Source of the DNA: Zhongshania marina
GTDB taxonomy: Bacteria; Pseudomonadota; Gammaproteobacteria; Pseudomonadales; Spongiibacteraceae
Length of the DNA stretch: 64,000 nucleotides
NCBI RefSeq assembly: GCF_002915595.1
Contig: NZ_PQGG01000012.1
Coordinates: forward strand, 62,001-126,000
Direction: 5' to 3'
The notes beneath the pieces are model-generated. The model did not search any database. It saw nothing but the letters and a program-made list of their open reading frames with translations, and was not told the origin of the DNA. Made by a program: the position numbers and the translations under genes. Below, in pieces: positions 43,744 through 54,138 of the stretch (position 1 is the first letter of the stretch; the number at the start of each line of letters is the position of its first letter).

Positions 43744-45546
43744 ATGCTAAAACGGGCCATCCCGCTAATTGTCGTGCTTTTGTATTGCGCCTACGCCCAA
43801 ACCGCAGACAATGAATTCGCGACGCTATCGATTAAGGGCGCAAACTCCAAACTGGAGGAAAATATTCGTGCCCATCTAGCGCTAAACGACCTCGACTGCG
43901 ACTTATCAGAAGCCAAGCTGCGCCGTCGCCTGCGGGGCAGCGATGAGAAAATCTCGATCGCGCTACGCGCTCTCGGGTACTACCAAGGCAAATGGACCTT
44001 GACGACAAATATAGGGCCGCGCCAAAGCAAGGGTGAAAAAGGCTCGCTACTAGATACCGCCAATCCTTTGAAACTGCTCAAAAAAGACAGCCAAGATAGC
44101 TGCTGGCAACTCGATCTTGACCTCACGGCCGGCCCAGTTACCCGCATTGCGAAGCTAGACGTTCGCATTGAGGGAGAAGGTGAACACGACGAGGTATTCA
44201 CAAAATACCTGTCGGCGCTCCCCATTGAAGTGGGCGACAAATTACGGCACAGCGATTACGAAGATATTAAAAAACAAATCAGCCAACGCGCACGCAATGC
44301 CGGATATTTTGAAGGCAAATTCACTCAACATAGCCTAGAAATCAATACCGACTCGAACACTGCAGCAATATTAATTAGCTATGAAAGTGGGCCTCGCTAC
44401 CGCTTTGGCGCAATAGAGTTCGGCCCGTCTCTGCTAAATGACGCCCTACTGAAACGCTATTTACCCTTCACAAGCGGCGTCCCCTTTGAGGCCGATCAGC
44501 TGATTACACTGCAAAATAATTTGGTGAGCAGCAATTATTTTGCCTCGGTAAATGTTGATCAAGACAATCCCGATGGTGACAGCAAAACCGTGGCGACCCG
44601 CATCAGCACCGCGCCTAAAAAGCAGTATGAAACCACCGCGGGTATCGGCGCTTCGACAGATACTGGCCCCCGGGTGAGTTACGGGCTACATAATCGACGA
44701 GTCAACGACGACGGCGACACCTATCAGCTTTCCAGCCAATACTCGCCGGTACTATCAAACCTCGGCTTGCAATATTCGCAGCCCGGCGACAAACCCCTGA
44801 GCGATAAGACGGTGTGGTCAACTGGGGTGCAAAAAAAGGACACCGACACATCAGAAAGCACCAGCTACCGTGCCGAAGTTGCCCTTATTTCGCTACGCAG
44901 TGGCGGCTGGGTTCAGACCCTGAGTTTAAAATTTCTGCATGAGAATTTTGACATTGCCGACGTAGACAACACCTCAACACTACTCATGCCCGGCATTGCC
45001 TTTGCACGCAGCAAAGCCAATGATCGCCGCTACCCAACTCAGGGCTGGCGCATCACCACTGCCGCACGGGGCGCCTTAGATGGCGTAGTATCTGATGTTA
45101 GCTTGGCTCAGCTTGAGCTAGACGGAAAGATGATATTCCCACTGCTGGGCGGCCGCCTCATCAGCCGCGGCGGTATCGGCTTTACCGCGCTCGACGACTT
45201 TTCAGAATTACCCGCGTCGCTGCGCTTTTTTGCGGGCGGCGACAATAGTGTGCGCGGCTTTGCCTACGAGTCCTTGGGGCCAGAAAATAGCGACGGCGAC
45301 GTGGTCGGCGGCAAGCATAGACTCACCGGCAGCGTGGAATACGACCACCGAGTGTGGGGCGATTTTGCGCTGGCCACCTTCTACGACGCCGGCAATGCCT
45401 TCGACACCAGCGACTTCACTTTTTATAGCAGCGCCGGTTTCGGTCTGCGCTGGTTTTCACCTATCGGGCCGATCCGCGTCGACTTTGGTTTTCCCTTAAA
45501 GGATGGCGGCTTCCGCTTCCATCTCTCAATGGGGCCAGATTTATGA
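43744..45546 (+). CDS. tamA: translocation and assembly module subunit TamA
   Basis: TamA is an Omp85-family outer membrane barrel that works with TamB in outer membrane assembly and lipid homeostasis. From the ATG at 43744 (TCAGGA upstream) it is 600 residues. A signal peptide ends near YAQTA. POTRA-like domains lie at about 25-240 (IEVGDKLRHSDYEDIKKQI), and the barrel contains the Omp85 landmarks FFAGGDNSVRGFAYESLGP and the C-terminal GLRWFSPIGPIRVDFGFP. An upstream frame from 43588 is less plausible. tamB overlaps by 4 bp. Confidence 0.93.
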   Translation: MLKRAIPLIVVLLYCAYAQTADNEFATLSIKGANSKLEENIRAHLALNDLDCDLSEAKLRRRLRGSDEKISIALRALGYYQGKWTLTTNIGPRQSKGEKGSLLDTANPLKLLKKDSQDSCWQLDLDLTAGPVTRIAKLDVRIEGEGEHDEVFTKYLSALPIEVGDKLRHSDYEDIKKQISQRARNAGYFEGKFTQHSLEINTDSNTAAILISYESGPRYRFGAIEFGPSLLNDALLKRYLPFTSGVPFEADQLITLQNNLVSSNYFASVNVDQDNPDGDSKTVATRISTAPKKQYETTAGIGASTDTGPRVSYGLHNRRVNDDGDTYQLSSQYSPVLSNLGLQYSQPGDKPLSDKTVWSTGVQKKDTDTSESTSYRAEVALISLRSGGWVQTLSLKFLHENFDIADVDNTSTLLMPGIAFARSKANDRRYPTQGWRITTAARGALDGVVSDVSLAQLELDGKMIFPLLGGRLISRGGIGFTALDDFSELPASLRFFAGGDNSVRGFAYESLGPENSDGDVVGGKHRLTGSVEYDHRVWGDFALATFYDAGNAFDTSDFTFYSSAGFGLRWFSPIGPIRVDFGFPLKDGGFRFHLSMGPDL

Positions 45547-48500
45547 CGCAAAATCACCCAAACACAGGCAACAGCTGGCCAGCCGAAATTGGCAAGTGGA
45601 TATTGCGCGGCGTACTGGCATGCACACTGATCGTCGTCACTTGCGTTGCGGTCTTGTATTCTGTTTTAGACACGCAACGTGGCAGCGACTGGCTACTCGC
45701 CAAGAGTCTGTCGTTTATCTCACCAGAAGCGAGCTTCACCTCGTACAGAGGTACCTTGGCAAGCGGGATTCAACTTCAAGATTTGCATCTCCCTCTTCCT
45801 AGCGCAGATATCCACATTGCCGGTATCGACAGCAGCTGGAATTTATGGGGCATTCTAAGTGGTGAACTGCCGATACATAATCTGCATATCACGCAGCTAG
45901 ACATCAAAATTCTTGATACAGAAAAAGCGGAAACGGAGACCACATCACCGCCACCCTGGCCAAATTTAACGCTGCCGTTTCCCGTCGCATTAAAGGATCT
46001 GCGCGTTCAAGACATAAACATTCAGCAAGGTGACAAGCAGCAATACATTGATGAAGTGTCCCTGCAAGCACATAGCGGGCTTATTAGTAGCAATATTGCT
46101 AAGCTGCATATTGAAAGTAAGGAATACAGTGCCAAGCTCAGCGGCGCGGTGAATAATCGCCCGCCCTATAAGATGCGCTTAAATCTCGATTGGCGTATAG
46201 AGCTAGATGAACAAGGCCGGTACAGCGGCAAAGGCAGCTTGTCTGGTAACTTAGAAAAACTGCGCCTTAGTCATCAACTCAGCGAACCAACCGTCATACA
46301 CAGCGAGTTAATGCTTAGCGATTGGTATGAGCCCTCGCAGGCGCTGATCGATATTAAAAAAATACAGCTTGAAGCCAATCTAAACTGGGCGAAACTCGCG
46401 CTGCCACCACGCCAAGCCGATCAGCCATTAGTTAGCAGCAGCAATGCTCAGCTTTTCATTAAAGGTGGCTGGGAGGACTATAGCCTCACATTTCAAAGTC
46501 AGCTTGAAGCTAATAAGGCAAGTGCTGACGCGTCTGCCAACACACACCAGACCGCATTTATCGACAAGCTGCTAGCAAAGCCCGCAAACCTAACACTTAA
46601 CATTAGCGGAAAAAGACAAGCTGTAGCCGTGAATAAACTTGCCTTAACAAGCAGTGTCGGCGCACTGCGTATTCAAGGCAAAATCGATGTAGAACAAACC
46701 CAAACCAGTCCCAGCATCAAGTGGCGGCTAAATCTGATTGCCGACGCTATCGACACCCAGAACCTCCTCCCCCAATGGCCAATCAAGCTAGCCGCCGATA
46801 TTGATAGCAGCGGTTCTTGGCAGGGTGAGCTTTACCAAACGACACTGAGCATAAACACCCTAGATGGCGAATTGGCAGGAAAATCCCTTGCCGGCAATGG
46901 CAGTTTCGATATTAGTAATACAGGACAAGCATTCAAAGAACTGACATTGCAAGTGGGTGACAATCGCCTTAAAGCAAATGGAAAATTAGCGGATAAAAGC
47001 GAATTATACTGGGAGCTTGCCGCTAGCGATTTAAGTCAAGTTTTGCCAGATTTAAGCGGCGCAATCAGTTCAACTGGCAGCCTGCATGGCGGTGCCATCA
47101 CACAACTTTTTGACAAAGGAAAGTCGCCGAAAATTAGCGCCACGCTAAATGCAAAAGCCCTTCGTTATCAGCAATACAGTGTCGCCAATGCCACGCTAAA
47201 CCTAAACACCCAGAGCAATGCGGCAATCGACTTACGTTTACACGGCGAGGGAATTTCGGCCTCGGTTTTAAACAATGCCGCACTTGATCTCAATGGCAGC
47301 GGCACCCTTCCCCAACACCAATTCGACCTGCAATTACGTGATGGCGACAAACATATTGATCTCGACCTACGCGGCGCACTGCAGCAAATTAAATCGCAAT
47401 ACCAGTGGCAAACTAACATTCAGCGTTTGTCGCTGAATAGCCGCGCTAGCGGGCCGTGGCAGTTAATTGGCAACAGTGACTTGGCGCTAGCGGCCAATGC
47501 CGTGTCGCTATCTCGTCTATGTTTAGGCCAGGACAGCACGCGAGTGTGCAGCGAGCTAGTATTAAAAGATGGCGCCATTAAAGCGAGTGGGCTCATTGAC
47601 GCCCTGCCGCTAGAACGCTTCGCTGCGGGCCTGCCCTCCGGCTCCGCCATAACAGGGCAAATAATCAGCCAATTTTCTGTTGCGGGTAAAAGCGACGACC
47701 TCAGCGGCAATATCACAATCAATAGCGAAGATATTCTGATTCGCTACCAAAGCTCTGCAGATCAAACTGCCGCCGAATACCGCGCAAGCTTCACGACCAA
47801 GGCCGAGCTTGAGCACAACCGTCTGCGCGGCAATGCCCTATTTAGCATCGACGATGTTGGCAATATCGCCGCAAATATCACGACTCAAGGGCTATCGGCG
47901 AGCAGTGACATTCAGGGACGCATCGAAGGCGGATTCAACAACCTCCGGTGGTTGGGAGGCCTATTCCCCCAGCTCGAAAAGCTCGATGGCGTGCTGACAA
48001 GCAATATCTCCGCTAGCGGCCAACTCGCAACACCAAAGGCCGATGGAGTAGTAAGCCTAAGCAAAGTCAAAATGGACTTACCAGAGCTTGGACTTAGCTT
48101 GCGTGATGCAGGCGCCAAACTCGCGTTTGATAGTCGCGGCCCTTGGCAATTGGATAGCACCATCCCCTCTGGTGACGGATCACTAAATATTAGCGGTCAA
48201 GGTGAACTCGGCGAGCTTGGCGGGCCGACCGGGCAAATTCAAATTAGCGGCGAAAATATCACCGCGCTTGATCGCAGCGAAGGTATGTTGGTGATTTCAC
48301 CAAACATCAACACCAGCATCACGCCGGAGCTTATAAAAATACGCGGCAGCCTCGACATAGCAAAAGGCAACTACACGCTAAAGGCCCTGCCCGACCAAGC
48401 TGCCGGAGTCTCAGTTGATGAACGCATCGTCAATTCGCAAAGCGATAAGAGCAAAACACAAGCGCGCGCCATAGACAGCCGAATTGATATCACCTTAAAC

Positions 48501-49178
48501 GACAGCTTTGAATTTAAGGGCTATGGACTCAGCACTCGGCTAGGCGGGAAATTAAAAGTAAGCCAAAAACCTGAGGGTTTATTGCAAGCCTTTGGCTCCC
48601 TGTCGCTTTACGACGGTATCTACCAAGCCTACGGCCAAAAATTAAATGTTGAGCGTGGGCTGCTTATTTTTCAGGGGCCGCTGGACAACCCTGGCCTAAA
48701 CATTACCGCCGTTAGAGAAACCAAAACTGTCACCGTCGGCGTGAATATCGGTGGCTTTGCGCAGGACATTCGAAGCGAACTCTTCTCGGAACCGGCACTG
48801 CCACCCACCGATGTAATGGCGATTTTAATTACCGGCAAAGCACCCTCAGACCTGAATAAATCAGACGCTAACCAGGTCATGAACGCCGCCACTGCACTCG
48901 GTATATCGCAAAGCCGAGGCATTACCAATACCCTGCAAAATACCTTTGGTGTGGATGTGATTAGCCTACAGGGCGGCGACAGCTACGAAGACAGTGCCTT
49001 GGTGGTGGGCAAATACCTGACGCCGGATTTATTTATCAGCTATGTGCAGAATCTTTTTACACCCACCGGCAGTGTTCAGCTCGATTACAGCCTAAGCAAA
49101 AACTTAGGCCTAAAAGCCCAGTCCGGCAAAGCCCAGAGCATTGACTTACTTTATAAGATTGAACACGGCGAACACTGA
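45543..49178 (+). CDS. tamB: translocation and assembly module subunit TamB
   Basis: TamB is a 1211-residue AsmA-like protein anchored in the inner membrane (IGKWILRGVLACTLIVVTCVAVLYSVL, about residues 15-41) and spanning the periplasm as a long beta-taco groove, probably a phospholipid conduit. Nearly the whole body consists of short beta repeats. The DUF490 C-terminus carries the landmark GSLSLYDGIYQAYGQKLNVERGLLIFQGPLDNPGLNITAVRE and LPPTDVMAILITGKAPSD. The ATGA overlap with tamA shows translational coupling. Confidence 0.94.
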   Translation: MTQNHPNTGNSWPAEIGKWILRGVLACTLIVVTCVAVLYSVLDTQRGSDWLLAKSLSFISPEASFTSYRGTLASGIQLQDLHLPLPSADIHIAGIDSSWNLWGILSGELPIHNLHITQLDIKILDTEKAETETTSPPPWPNLTLPFPVALKDLRVQDINIQQGDKQQYIDEVSLQAHSGLISSNIAKLHIESKEYSAKLSGAVNNRPPYKMRLNLDWRIELDEQGRYSGKGSLSGNLEKLRLSHQLSEPTVIHSELMLSDWYEPSQALIDIKKIQLEANLNWAKLALPPRQADQPLVSSSNAQLFIKGGWEDYSLTFQSQLEANKASADASANTHQTAFIDKLLAKPANLTLNISGKRQAVAVNKLALTSSVGALRIQGKIDVEQTQTSPSIKWRLNLIADAIDTQNLLPQWPIKLAADIDSSGSWQGELYQTTLSINTLDGELAGKSLAGNGSFDISNTGQAFKELTLQVGDNRLKANGKLADKSELYWELAASDLSQVLPDLSGAISSTGSLHGGAITQLFDKGKSPKISATLNAKALRYQQYSVANATLNLNTQSNAAIDLRLHGEGISASVLNNAALDLNGSGTLPQHQFDLQLRDGDKHIDLDLRGALQQIKSQYQWQTNIQRLSLNSRASGPWQLIGNSDLALAANAVSLSRLCLGQDSTRVCSELVLKDGAIKASGLIDALPLERFAAGLPSGSAITGQIISQFSVAGKSDDLSGNITINSEDILIRYQSSADQTAAEYRASFTTKAELEHNRLRGNALFSIDDVGNIAANITTQGLSASSDIQGRIEGGFNNLRWLGGLFPQLEKLDGVLTSNISASGQLATPKADGVVSLSKVKMDLPELGLSLRDAGAKLAFDSRGPWQLDSTIPSGDGSLNISGQGELGELGGPTGQIQISGENITALDRSEGMLVISPNINTSITPELIKIRGSLDIAKGNYTLKALPDQAAGVSVDERIVNSQSDKSKTQARAIDSRIDITLNDSFEFKGYGLSTRLGGKLKVSQKPEGLLQAFGSLSLYDGIYQAYGQKLNVERGLLIFQGPLDNPGLNITAVRETKTVTVGVNIGGFAQDIRSELFSEPALPPTDVMAILITGKAPSDLNKSDANQVMNAATALGISQSRGITNTLQNTFGVDVISLQGGDSYEDSALVVGKYLTPDLFISYVQNLFTPTGSVQLDYSLSKNLGLKAQSGKAQSIDLLYKIEHGEH

Positions 49179-49213
49179 TCGCCTTAGCCGTTCAACTCTG
49201 GACAGAAGATGAT

Positions 49214-50005
49214 TTACCAAACCGTTTTCATCGTACCGCCGTCAACGACGAGGGTCGCACCGGTAATATAGCTAGCGGCATCAGACAGTAAAAATGCCCC
49301 TGCCTTTCCAAACTCCGCCGGATCACCATAGCGACCAAGGGGAATCAGTGCCTGACTAGCCGCGCGCTGCTCATCAAAGCTTATGCCCTTGGCCTTCGCC
49401 TGCGCGGTATCTAAGTTCACCATGCGATCAGTGCCAATCAAGCCCGGCACCAAATTGTTTACACGGATATTCTCGCTTGCTAATTGCTTGGACAAACTCT
49501 TGGCCAAACTCGTCACCCCAGAGCGCATGACATTCGATAGCAATAGAAAATCGATGGGTTCTTTTACCGATGAAGATGTCAGCGTCAAAATTGCACCGCC
49601 ACCCGCAGCTCGCAGATGTGGCAGAGTTTCGCGAACCATACGCACTGCACTCATCAGCGTGAGCTGAAACGCCGCCAGCCAGTCGTCGTCACTAAACACA
49701 TCAAACTGTCCCGGTGGCGGCCCACCCGCATTCACGACCAAACCATCTACACGGCCAAAGTCTTTACTCGCTTGGCTTACCCAATTGGTAATGCTCTCGG
49801 CTATGCTGGCGTCCATCGCGTAGCCACGCACCTTTGCGTCCGTTGCCGACGCTAATGCCTCAGCAGCCGATCCAATAGCCGCCTGATCACGACTAGCGAT
49901 AGCGACTGCCGCGCCATTGAGTGCTAATTGCTCCGCAATGGCATAGCCGAGACCTTTGCTCGCGCCGGCAACTAGAAACACCTTATTTTTTACATTCAAC
50001 TCCAT
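49214..50005 (-). CDS. atypical short-chain dehydrogenase-like protein
   Basis: A 263-residue Rossmann-fold SDR. The cofactor motif GASKGLGYAIAE (residues 14-25) and NAGGPPPG (about 91) are intact, and VPGLIGTDRM and GATLVVDGGTMKTVW follow the family. The catalytic site is unusual: TSSS supplies the Ser, but where Y-x-x-x-K is expected the sequence reads S-N-V-M-R before SGVTSLAKSL. Classical carbonyl reduction is therefore doubtful. A group of such SDRs annotated FabG-like is known to me. The ATG is kept at 50005. It is divergent from the TetR gene. Confidence 0.83.
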   Translation of the reverse strand: MELNVKNKVFLVAGASKGLGYAIAEQLALNGAAVAIASRDQAAIGSAAEALASATDAKVRGYAMDASIAESITNWVSQASKDFGRVDGLVVNAGGPPPGQFDVFSDDDWLAAFQLTLMSAVRMVRETLPHLRAAGGGAILTLTSSSVKEPIDFLLLSNVMRSGVTSLAKSLSKQLASENIRVNNLVPGLIGTDRMVNLDTAQAKAKGISFDEQRAASQALIPLGRYGDPAEFGKAGAFLLSDAASYITGATLVVDGGTMKTVW

Positions 50006-50291
50006 TAGAACTCCTAGGTTTTAGGCTAGTACTGACATTTGCGGAAAGCGCGATCAGTAAAATCGCTATTATCACAGAGATTAGCCACGGAAACTTATAC
50101 AAGTCAGCCACCGCAAAGTGAATTGTTTGTGCCGGCCTCACCACACTGAGTCACGATCAATAGGGCGACGCGCCGCTAGAAATTCGCTAGAATGACGCAG
50201 CTTCGCAGAATATAGCGACATAAACCTGAAAAAACACATGACATTAGATATAATCGCTGTCAACATTGCCTCAGGATGACAGGCAGAATAC

Positions 50292-50963
50292 ATGACTATG
50301 AATACCACCAATACTAGCTACCACCACGGCAACTTACGTCAAGAACTGATGGATTTGGCCGAACAACATTTAATCAATGAGGGCATAGGCGAATTAAGCC
50401 TGCGCGCGCTGGCGAGAGAAATTGGCGTATCGCAAACCGCTCCCTACCGCCACTTCAAAGACAAAAACGCATTGCTGGCGGCATTAGCGACGGAAGGCTT
50501 TCGCCGTTTCTTTGAGTTTTGTGTACCGAGCGAGTCTGAACCCCGCGCAGATCTCAGCCTGCTGTATTTTGGTCTTGGCTATGTGCAATTTGCGAAAACC
50601 CATACTGAAATGTTTCATTTGATGTTTGGCCCAGTATTGCAACCGCGCAACGACTATCCGGAGCTGTTTGCTGCGGGACGTGAAGCCATTTACAAAGTAA
50701 GAGCAGGTGTAGAGCGCGGTTATAAAACCGGTGTTTTGCGCGAACTCGACGATGTTGCCTCTATGGCCCACACTGTTTGGGCGGCGGTTCACGGCGTGGC
50801 CACCCTAATGCTCGATCACGGCGACACCTATGGCTATCACCGCGACTTAGATTTACAGGCTGAAAAATCACTACGTATGATGATTGCAGGCCTGTGCACG
50901 GACCCCAGCGATATCTCGCGGTTACCAAGCGCACCCACCCCCTACCCGCCAGAAAACAACTAA
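50292..50963 (+). CDS. TetR-family regulator (WHG-domain type)
   Basis: A 223-residue dimeric repressor. The N-terminal helix-turn-helix is ALAREIGVSQTAPYRHFKDKNALLAAL (about residues 37-63), very typical. The C-terminal ligand domain has FAKTHTEMFHLMFGP and AHTVWAAVHGVATLML, matching the WHG-type TetR C-terminal domain. It may control the divergent SDR gene, about 290 bp away; this is inferred from position only. Its stop codon overlaps the convergent ybbP stop by 4 bases. Confidence 0.9.
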   Translation: MTMNTTNTSYHHGNLRQELMDLAEQHLINEGIGELSLRALAREIGVSQTAPYRHFKDKNALLAALATEGFRRFFEFCVPSESEPRADLSLLYFGLGYVQFAKTHTEMFHLMFGPVLQPRNDYPELFAAGREAIYKVRAGVERGYKTGVLRELDDVASMAHTVWAAVHGVATLMLDHGDTYGYHRDLDLQAEKSLRMMIAGLCTDPSDISRLPSAPTPYPPENN

Positions 50964-53455
50964 AGAGCTTGGCGTAACACCACCAGCGGTGGCTGAGTAA
51001 CAAGCTGGCGGCAAGAAAGCGCCGCCAGTATACACATGGTCAGCACCCCGACCAGCGGCGCAATAACAAATACCATACCGTGCCAAACCACATCCATTTC
51101 TAGCACCCAGTACTGCACACCCATTAGCGCAATATTACTCCCCACCGCTGCCAGCAATCCCGACAGCAGGCCAATCGCCGCAAACTCCATAAGTAAACCG
51201 CGAATAATTAATTTTTTACTGGCCCCCAGCGTTCGCAAAATCGCATTTTCATGCAAGCGACTATCAAGACTGGCCTGTACATTAGCAACGGCTACCAGTA
51301 AGGCGCAGGCGACTACCAATACCAGCACTAAACCGATGGCGGTACTGACCTGAGTAACAATCACCTCCATTTGCTGAATAAGGGTGTCGACTTCTATTAA
51401 GGTCAAGGTTGGAAACTGTCGCAGCAAATCTGCAAGGAGGCGTTTCTGCTCCGTCGGCAAATAAAAGCTGGTGATATAGCTACCCGCATAATTTTCTAAA
51501 CTATTGGGCGGAAACATAAAATAAAAATTGGGTCGCATACTGGCCCAGTCCAAACTACGGGTACTGCTCACCCGCGCATTTAATAGTTGCCCGCCAATAT
51601 TAAATCGAAGCTCACTGCCAATTGTAAGTTGCAGACTTGCTGCCAATTCCGCTTCTACCGAAACTGGAATAACATCAGTAAATTCTGCGCCCTCATCCGA
51701 CCACCAACTGCCACTCTGCAGCCGGTTATCCTCTGGCAAATCCTCAGCCCAACTTAAATTTAGCTCTCTATTAATACTGCCGTCTTGAGCATCGATACCT
51801 TCTATATCTGAGATCTTTTCTTGATCAATATGAGTTAAACGGCCTCGTACCATTGGAAATAGTCCAGCATCTTTTAATTGATGCTGCCGAAAGAAGCTAT
51901 GCAGCGCTGGAATTTCTGAAGACTGAATATTAATTAAAAAATGATTTGGTGCATCAGCGGGCAACTGCAAGCGCCAGTCATCTAATAAACTCGTACGCAG
52001 CACGCCAAGGCTGGCCAAGACCATTAGCGACAAGGCAAAGCTGGCAACTTGAAATGCATTGCTTACCCGCCGTCTATAGATCGCCGCCAGCGCAATACGC
52101 AATGCGCCACTGGCACCGCGGATAAGGGCACGACGGGCCGCTGAAATTAACAACAGGACCAATGCGCTGGACAATACCCCAGTCACCAGTGCTGCAATTA
52201 ACACCGCGCCGGTAAGTAAGGCATCATTGCTATACCACCACATTAGCAAGCCGATACCGCCAATTCCGATTAATGCACTTACTAGCAGGGCGACACCTGC
52301 CTCGTCGTGGCCGCGCCGTAGCACCCGCATCGGTGAAACTTCGCTTAAGGCCCACACTGGCGGCATGGCAAACACCGCAGTGCAACTCAATGCCGTCACC
52401 GCACCTACCGCCAATGGGCGCCAGCTCGGCGCTGGTATGTCGACTGAAATTAGCTCGCCGAGAGTAGTAAATAAAACCCACTGCAAACCGTGACCACCAA
52501 GTCCGCCAAGCACTATTGCCGCCGCACTTAGCAGACAAAGCTGACTGCCGTAATGCGCTAGCACCTGCCTCCGACTTGCTCCAAGCGCCTTCATAATGGC
52601 AACGCTGTCGGTATTGCGCTCGCCGTATCGACGCGCAGCCAAAGCAATGGCAGCGCCAGCCAGCGCCACACCTAAGCTTGCAGCCAATAGTAGATACCCT
52701 TCTGTGCGCTGCAGCGTTGCCGCCATTGCCGGCTGCCCATCCCGCACATCTTGCCAACGCTGCCCATCGTCTAATCTCGGACTTAACCACTCCTCATAAG
52801 CGTCGAGCTGCTCGGGGCTACCGGCAAATAAATAGCGGTAGCGCACAAGGCTACCCGGTTGCACCACGCCGGTTGCGGCTAGGTCTGCAAAATTAATGAT
52901 ACCTCGAGGGGCTAACATCTCATTCATGCCGCCCTGATCTGGTTCGCTAATCAAGGCTTGGCTGGCGGTGAAATCTGCTTCGCCAACACTTGCTTGACCA
53001 CCAACACCTAAATCCAGCAGAGCAAACAGCCGAGAATCCAACCATATTTCACCGCGCTTCGGCCCCGTGGCGCGCATTATTGGCGGCCCAAACAAAGTCG
53101 CGCTAACGCCGACTTCGCCAATTAAGGGGTAGCTATCTGAGACTGCGCGGATTGACGCCAGCTGCATGCCCTCACCGGCGTAGATCATTGACCTAAAGCT
53201 TACAATCGTCGCTGTGCGCAAGCCCCGCGCCGCTGCCTCAGTTAGCCATTCCTCAGGTACTTCGCGAGGGGTTTTTAAAACCCGATCCGCCGCTAAAAAA
53301 TGATGACTTTGCTGTTCCATGCTGCGGCTTAAACGATCTGAAAACCCCGCTATACCACTGACAATGGCCACCGCCAAAGCTAGGGAAAAGCCCAATAGCT
53401 TTAACTCGCCGCCCCGCCAAGCGCGGACTAAGTGACGGAGCCCTCGCGTGATCAT
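50960..53455 (-). CDS. ybbP: ABC transporter permease (YbbP-like, FtsX superfamily)
   Basis: An 831-residue permease with two FtsX-type membrane modules and large periplasmic loops, about ten transmembrane helices. TEGYLLLAASLGVALAGAAIALAARRYGERN and IMKALGASRRQVL are typical of the first module; ALLVAVANVQASLDSRLHENAILRTLGASKK marks the second. Relatives pump lipoproteins or other envelope substrates; the YbbAP substrate is unknown. It overlaps ybbA by 4 bp and follows the widespread ybbP-ybbA/tesA order. Confidence 0.9.
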   Translation of the reverse strand: MITRGLRHLVRAWRGGELKLLGFSLALAVAIVSGIAGFSDRLSRSMEQQSHHFLAADRVLKTPREVPEEWLTEAAARGLRTATIVSFRSMIYAGEGMQLASIRAVSDSYPLIGEVGVSATLFGPPIMRATGPKRGEIWLDSRLFALLDLGVGGQASVGEADFTASQALISEPDQGGMNEMLAPRGIINFADLAATGVVQPGSLVRYRYLFAGSPEQLDAYEEWLSPRLDDGQRWQDVRDGQPAMAATLQRTEGYLLLAASLGVALAGAAIALAARRYGERNTDSVAIMKALGASRRQVLAHYGSQLCLLSAAAIVLGGLGGHGLQWVLFTTLGELISVDIPAPSWRPLAVGAVTALSCTAVFAMPPVWALSEVSPMRVLRRGHDEAGVALLVSALIGIGGIGLLMWWYSNDALLTGAVLIAALVTGVLSSALVLLLISAARRALIRGASGALRIALAAIYRRRVSNAFQVASFALSLMVLASLGVLRTSLLDDWRLQLPADAPNHFLINIQSSEIPALHSFFRQHQLKDAGLFPMVRGRLTHIDQEKISDIEGIDAQDGSINRELNLSWAEDLPEDNRLQSGSWWSDEGAEFTDVIPVSVEAELAASLQLTIGSELRFNIGGQLLNARVSSTRSLDWASMRPNFYFMFPPNSLENYAGSYITSFYLPTEQKRLLADLLRQFPTLTLIEVDTLIQQMEVIVTQVSTAIGLVLVLVVACALLVAVANVQASLDSRLHENAILRTLGASKKLIIRGLLMEFAAIGLLSGLLAAVGSNIALMGVQYWVLEMDVVWHGMVFVIAPLVGVLTMCILAALSCRQLVTQPPLVVLRQAL

Positions 53456-54138
53456 AGCGCCGCGCTCTCAACGCTGCTGTGTTCATGTAATCGGCCGTCA
53501 TGGATGGTCAGCACCCGCTCGCAGCGGGCGGCCAAACTCGCCTCGTGGGTGACCAGTACCAATGTCGTTTGGCTCTGACTATTTAATTCAAATAGTAAAT
53601 CGACTATGCGCTGACCGGTGTGTTCATCTAAATTTCCTGTCGGCTCGTCGGCAAATAAAATATTGGGGTTAACGGCAAAGGCTCTGGCCAATGCGACCCG
53701 CTGCTGCTCACCGCCAGACAGTACCCGTGGATAATGCCCGCCGCGATCACTGAGCCCAACCTTGTCTAAGTATGTTTGCGCCGCTGCCGCCGGTGAGCGA
53801 TGACCTGCCAATTCCAAGGGCAGCATGACATTTTCAAGGGCGGTCATACCCGGTAGTAATTGAAAGGACTGAAATACAAAGCCAACGTAGCGAGCACGCA
53901 CCGCTGCGCGCTCATCTTCATTCATTTTGCTTATATTTTGTTCGTGTAAAAATATGTCACCACTGCTGGCATTGTCCAATCCCGCCAGCAAACCCAGCAG
54001 CGTTGATTTACCCGCACCGGAGGCCCCGACGATAGCGACACTCTCGCCCGCCTTGATTTCAAAGCTAATCCCTCGCAGTATGTCTAATTGCTGCTCACCG
54101 GTAACAACTGTTTTACAGAGATTATTTACACGAATCAT
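53452..54138 (-). CDS. ybbA: ABC transporter ATP-binding protein (YbbA-like)
   Basis: A 228-residue ATPase of the MacB/LolD class. Walker A is GASGAGKST (about residues 38-46), the signature [15 protein letters not shown] (about 140), Walker [13 protein letters not shown], and the switch His in [11 protein letters not shown]. It energises YbbP. Its start codon overlaps that of the divergent tesA, an arrangement conserved in many gammaproteobacteria. Confidence 0.93.
   Translation of the reverse strand: MIRVNNLCKTVVTGEQQLDILRGISFEIKAGESVAIVGASGAGKSTLLGLLAGLDNASSGDIFLHEQNISKMNEDERAAVRARYVGFVFQSFQLLPGMTALENVMLPLELAGHRSPAAAAQTYLDKVGLSDRGGHYPRVLSGGEQQRVALARAFAVNPNILFADEPTGNLDEHTGQRIVDLLFELNSQSQTTLVLVTHEASLAARCERVLTIHDGRLHEHSSVESAAL

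Noticed and set aside
52230-52790. 186-codon minus-strand ORF within ybbP
   Set aside because: It is an alternative frame of the well-supported permease gene, and its composition (Arg, Cys, Trp rich) is typical of a shadow ORF.
53927-54136. Upstream 70-codon extension of tesA
   Set aside because: It is fully antisense to ybbA and lacks a signal peptide at its own start; the signal peptide begins only at the ATG near 54137.
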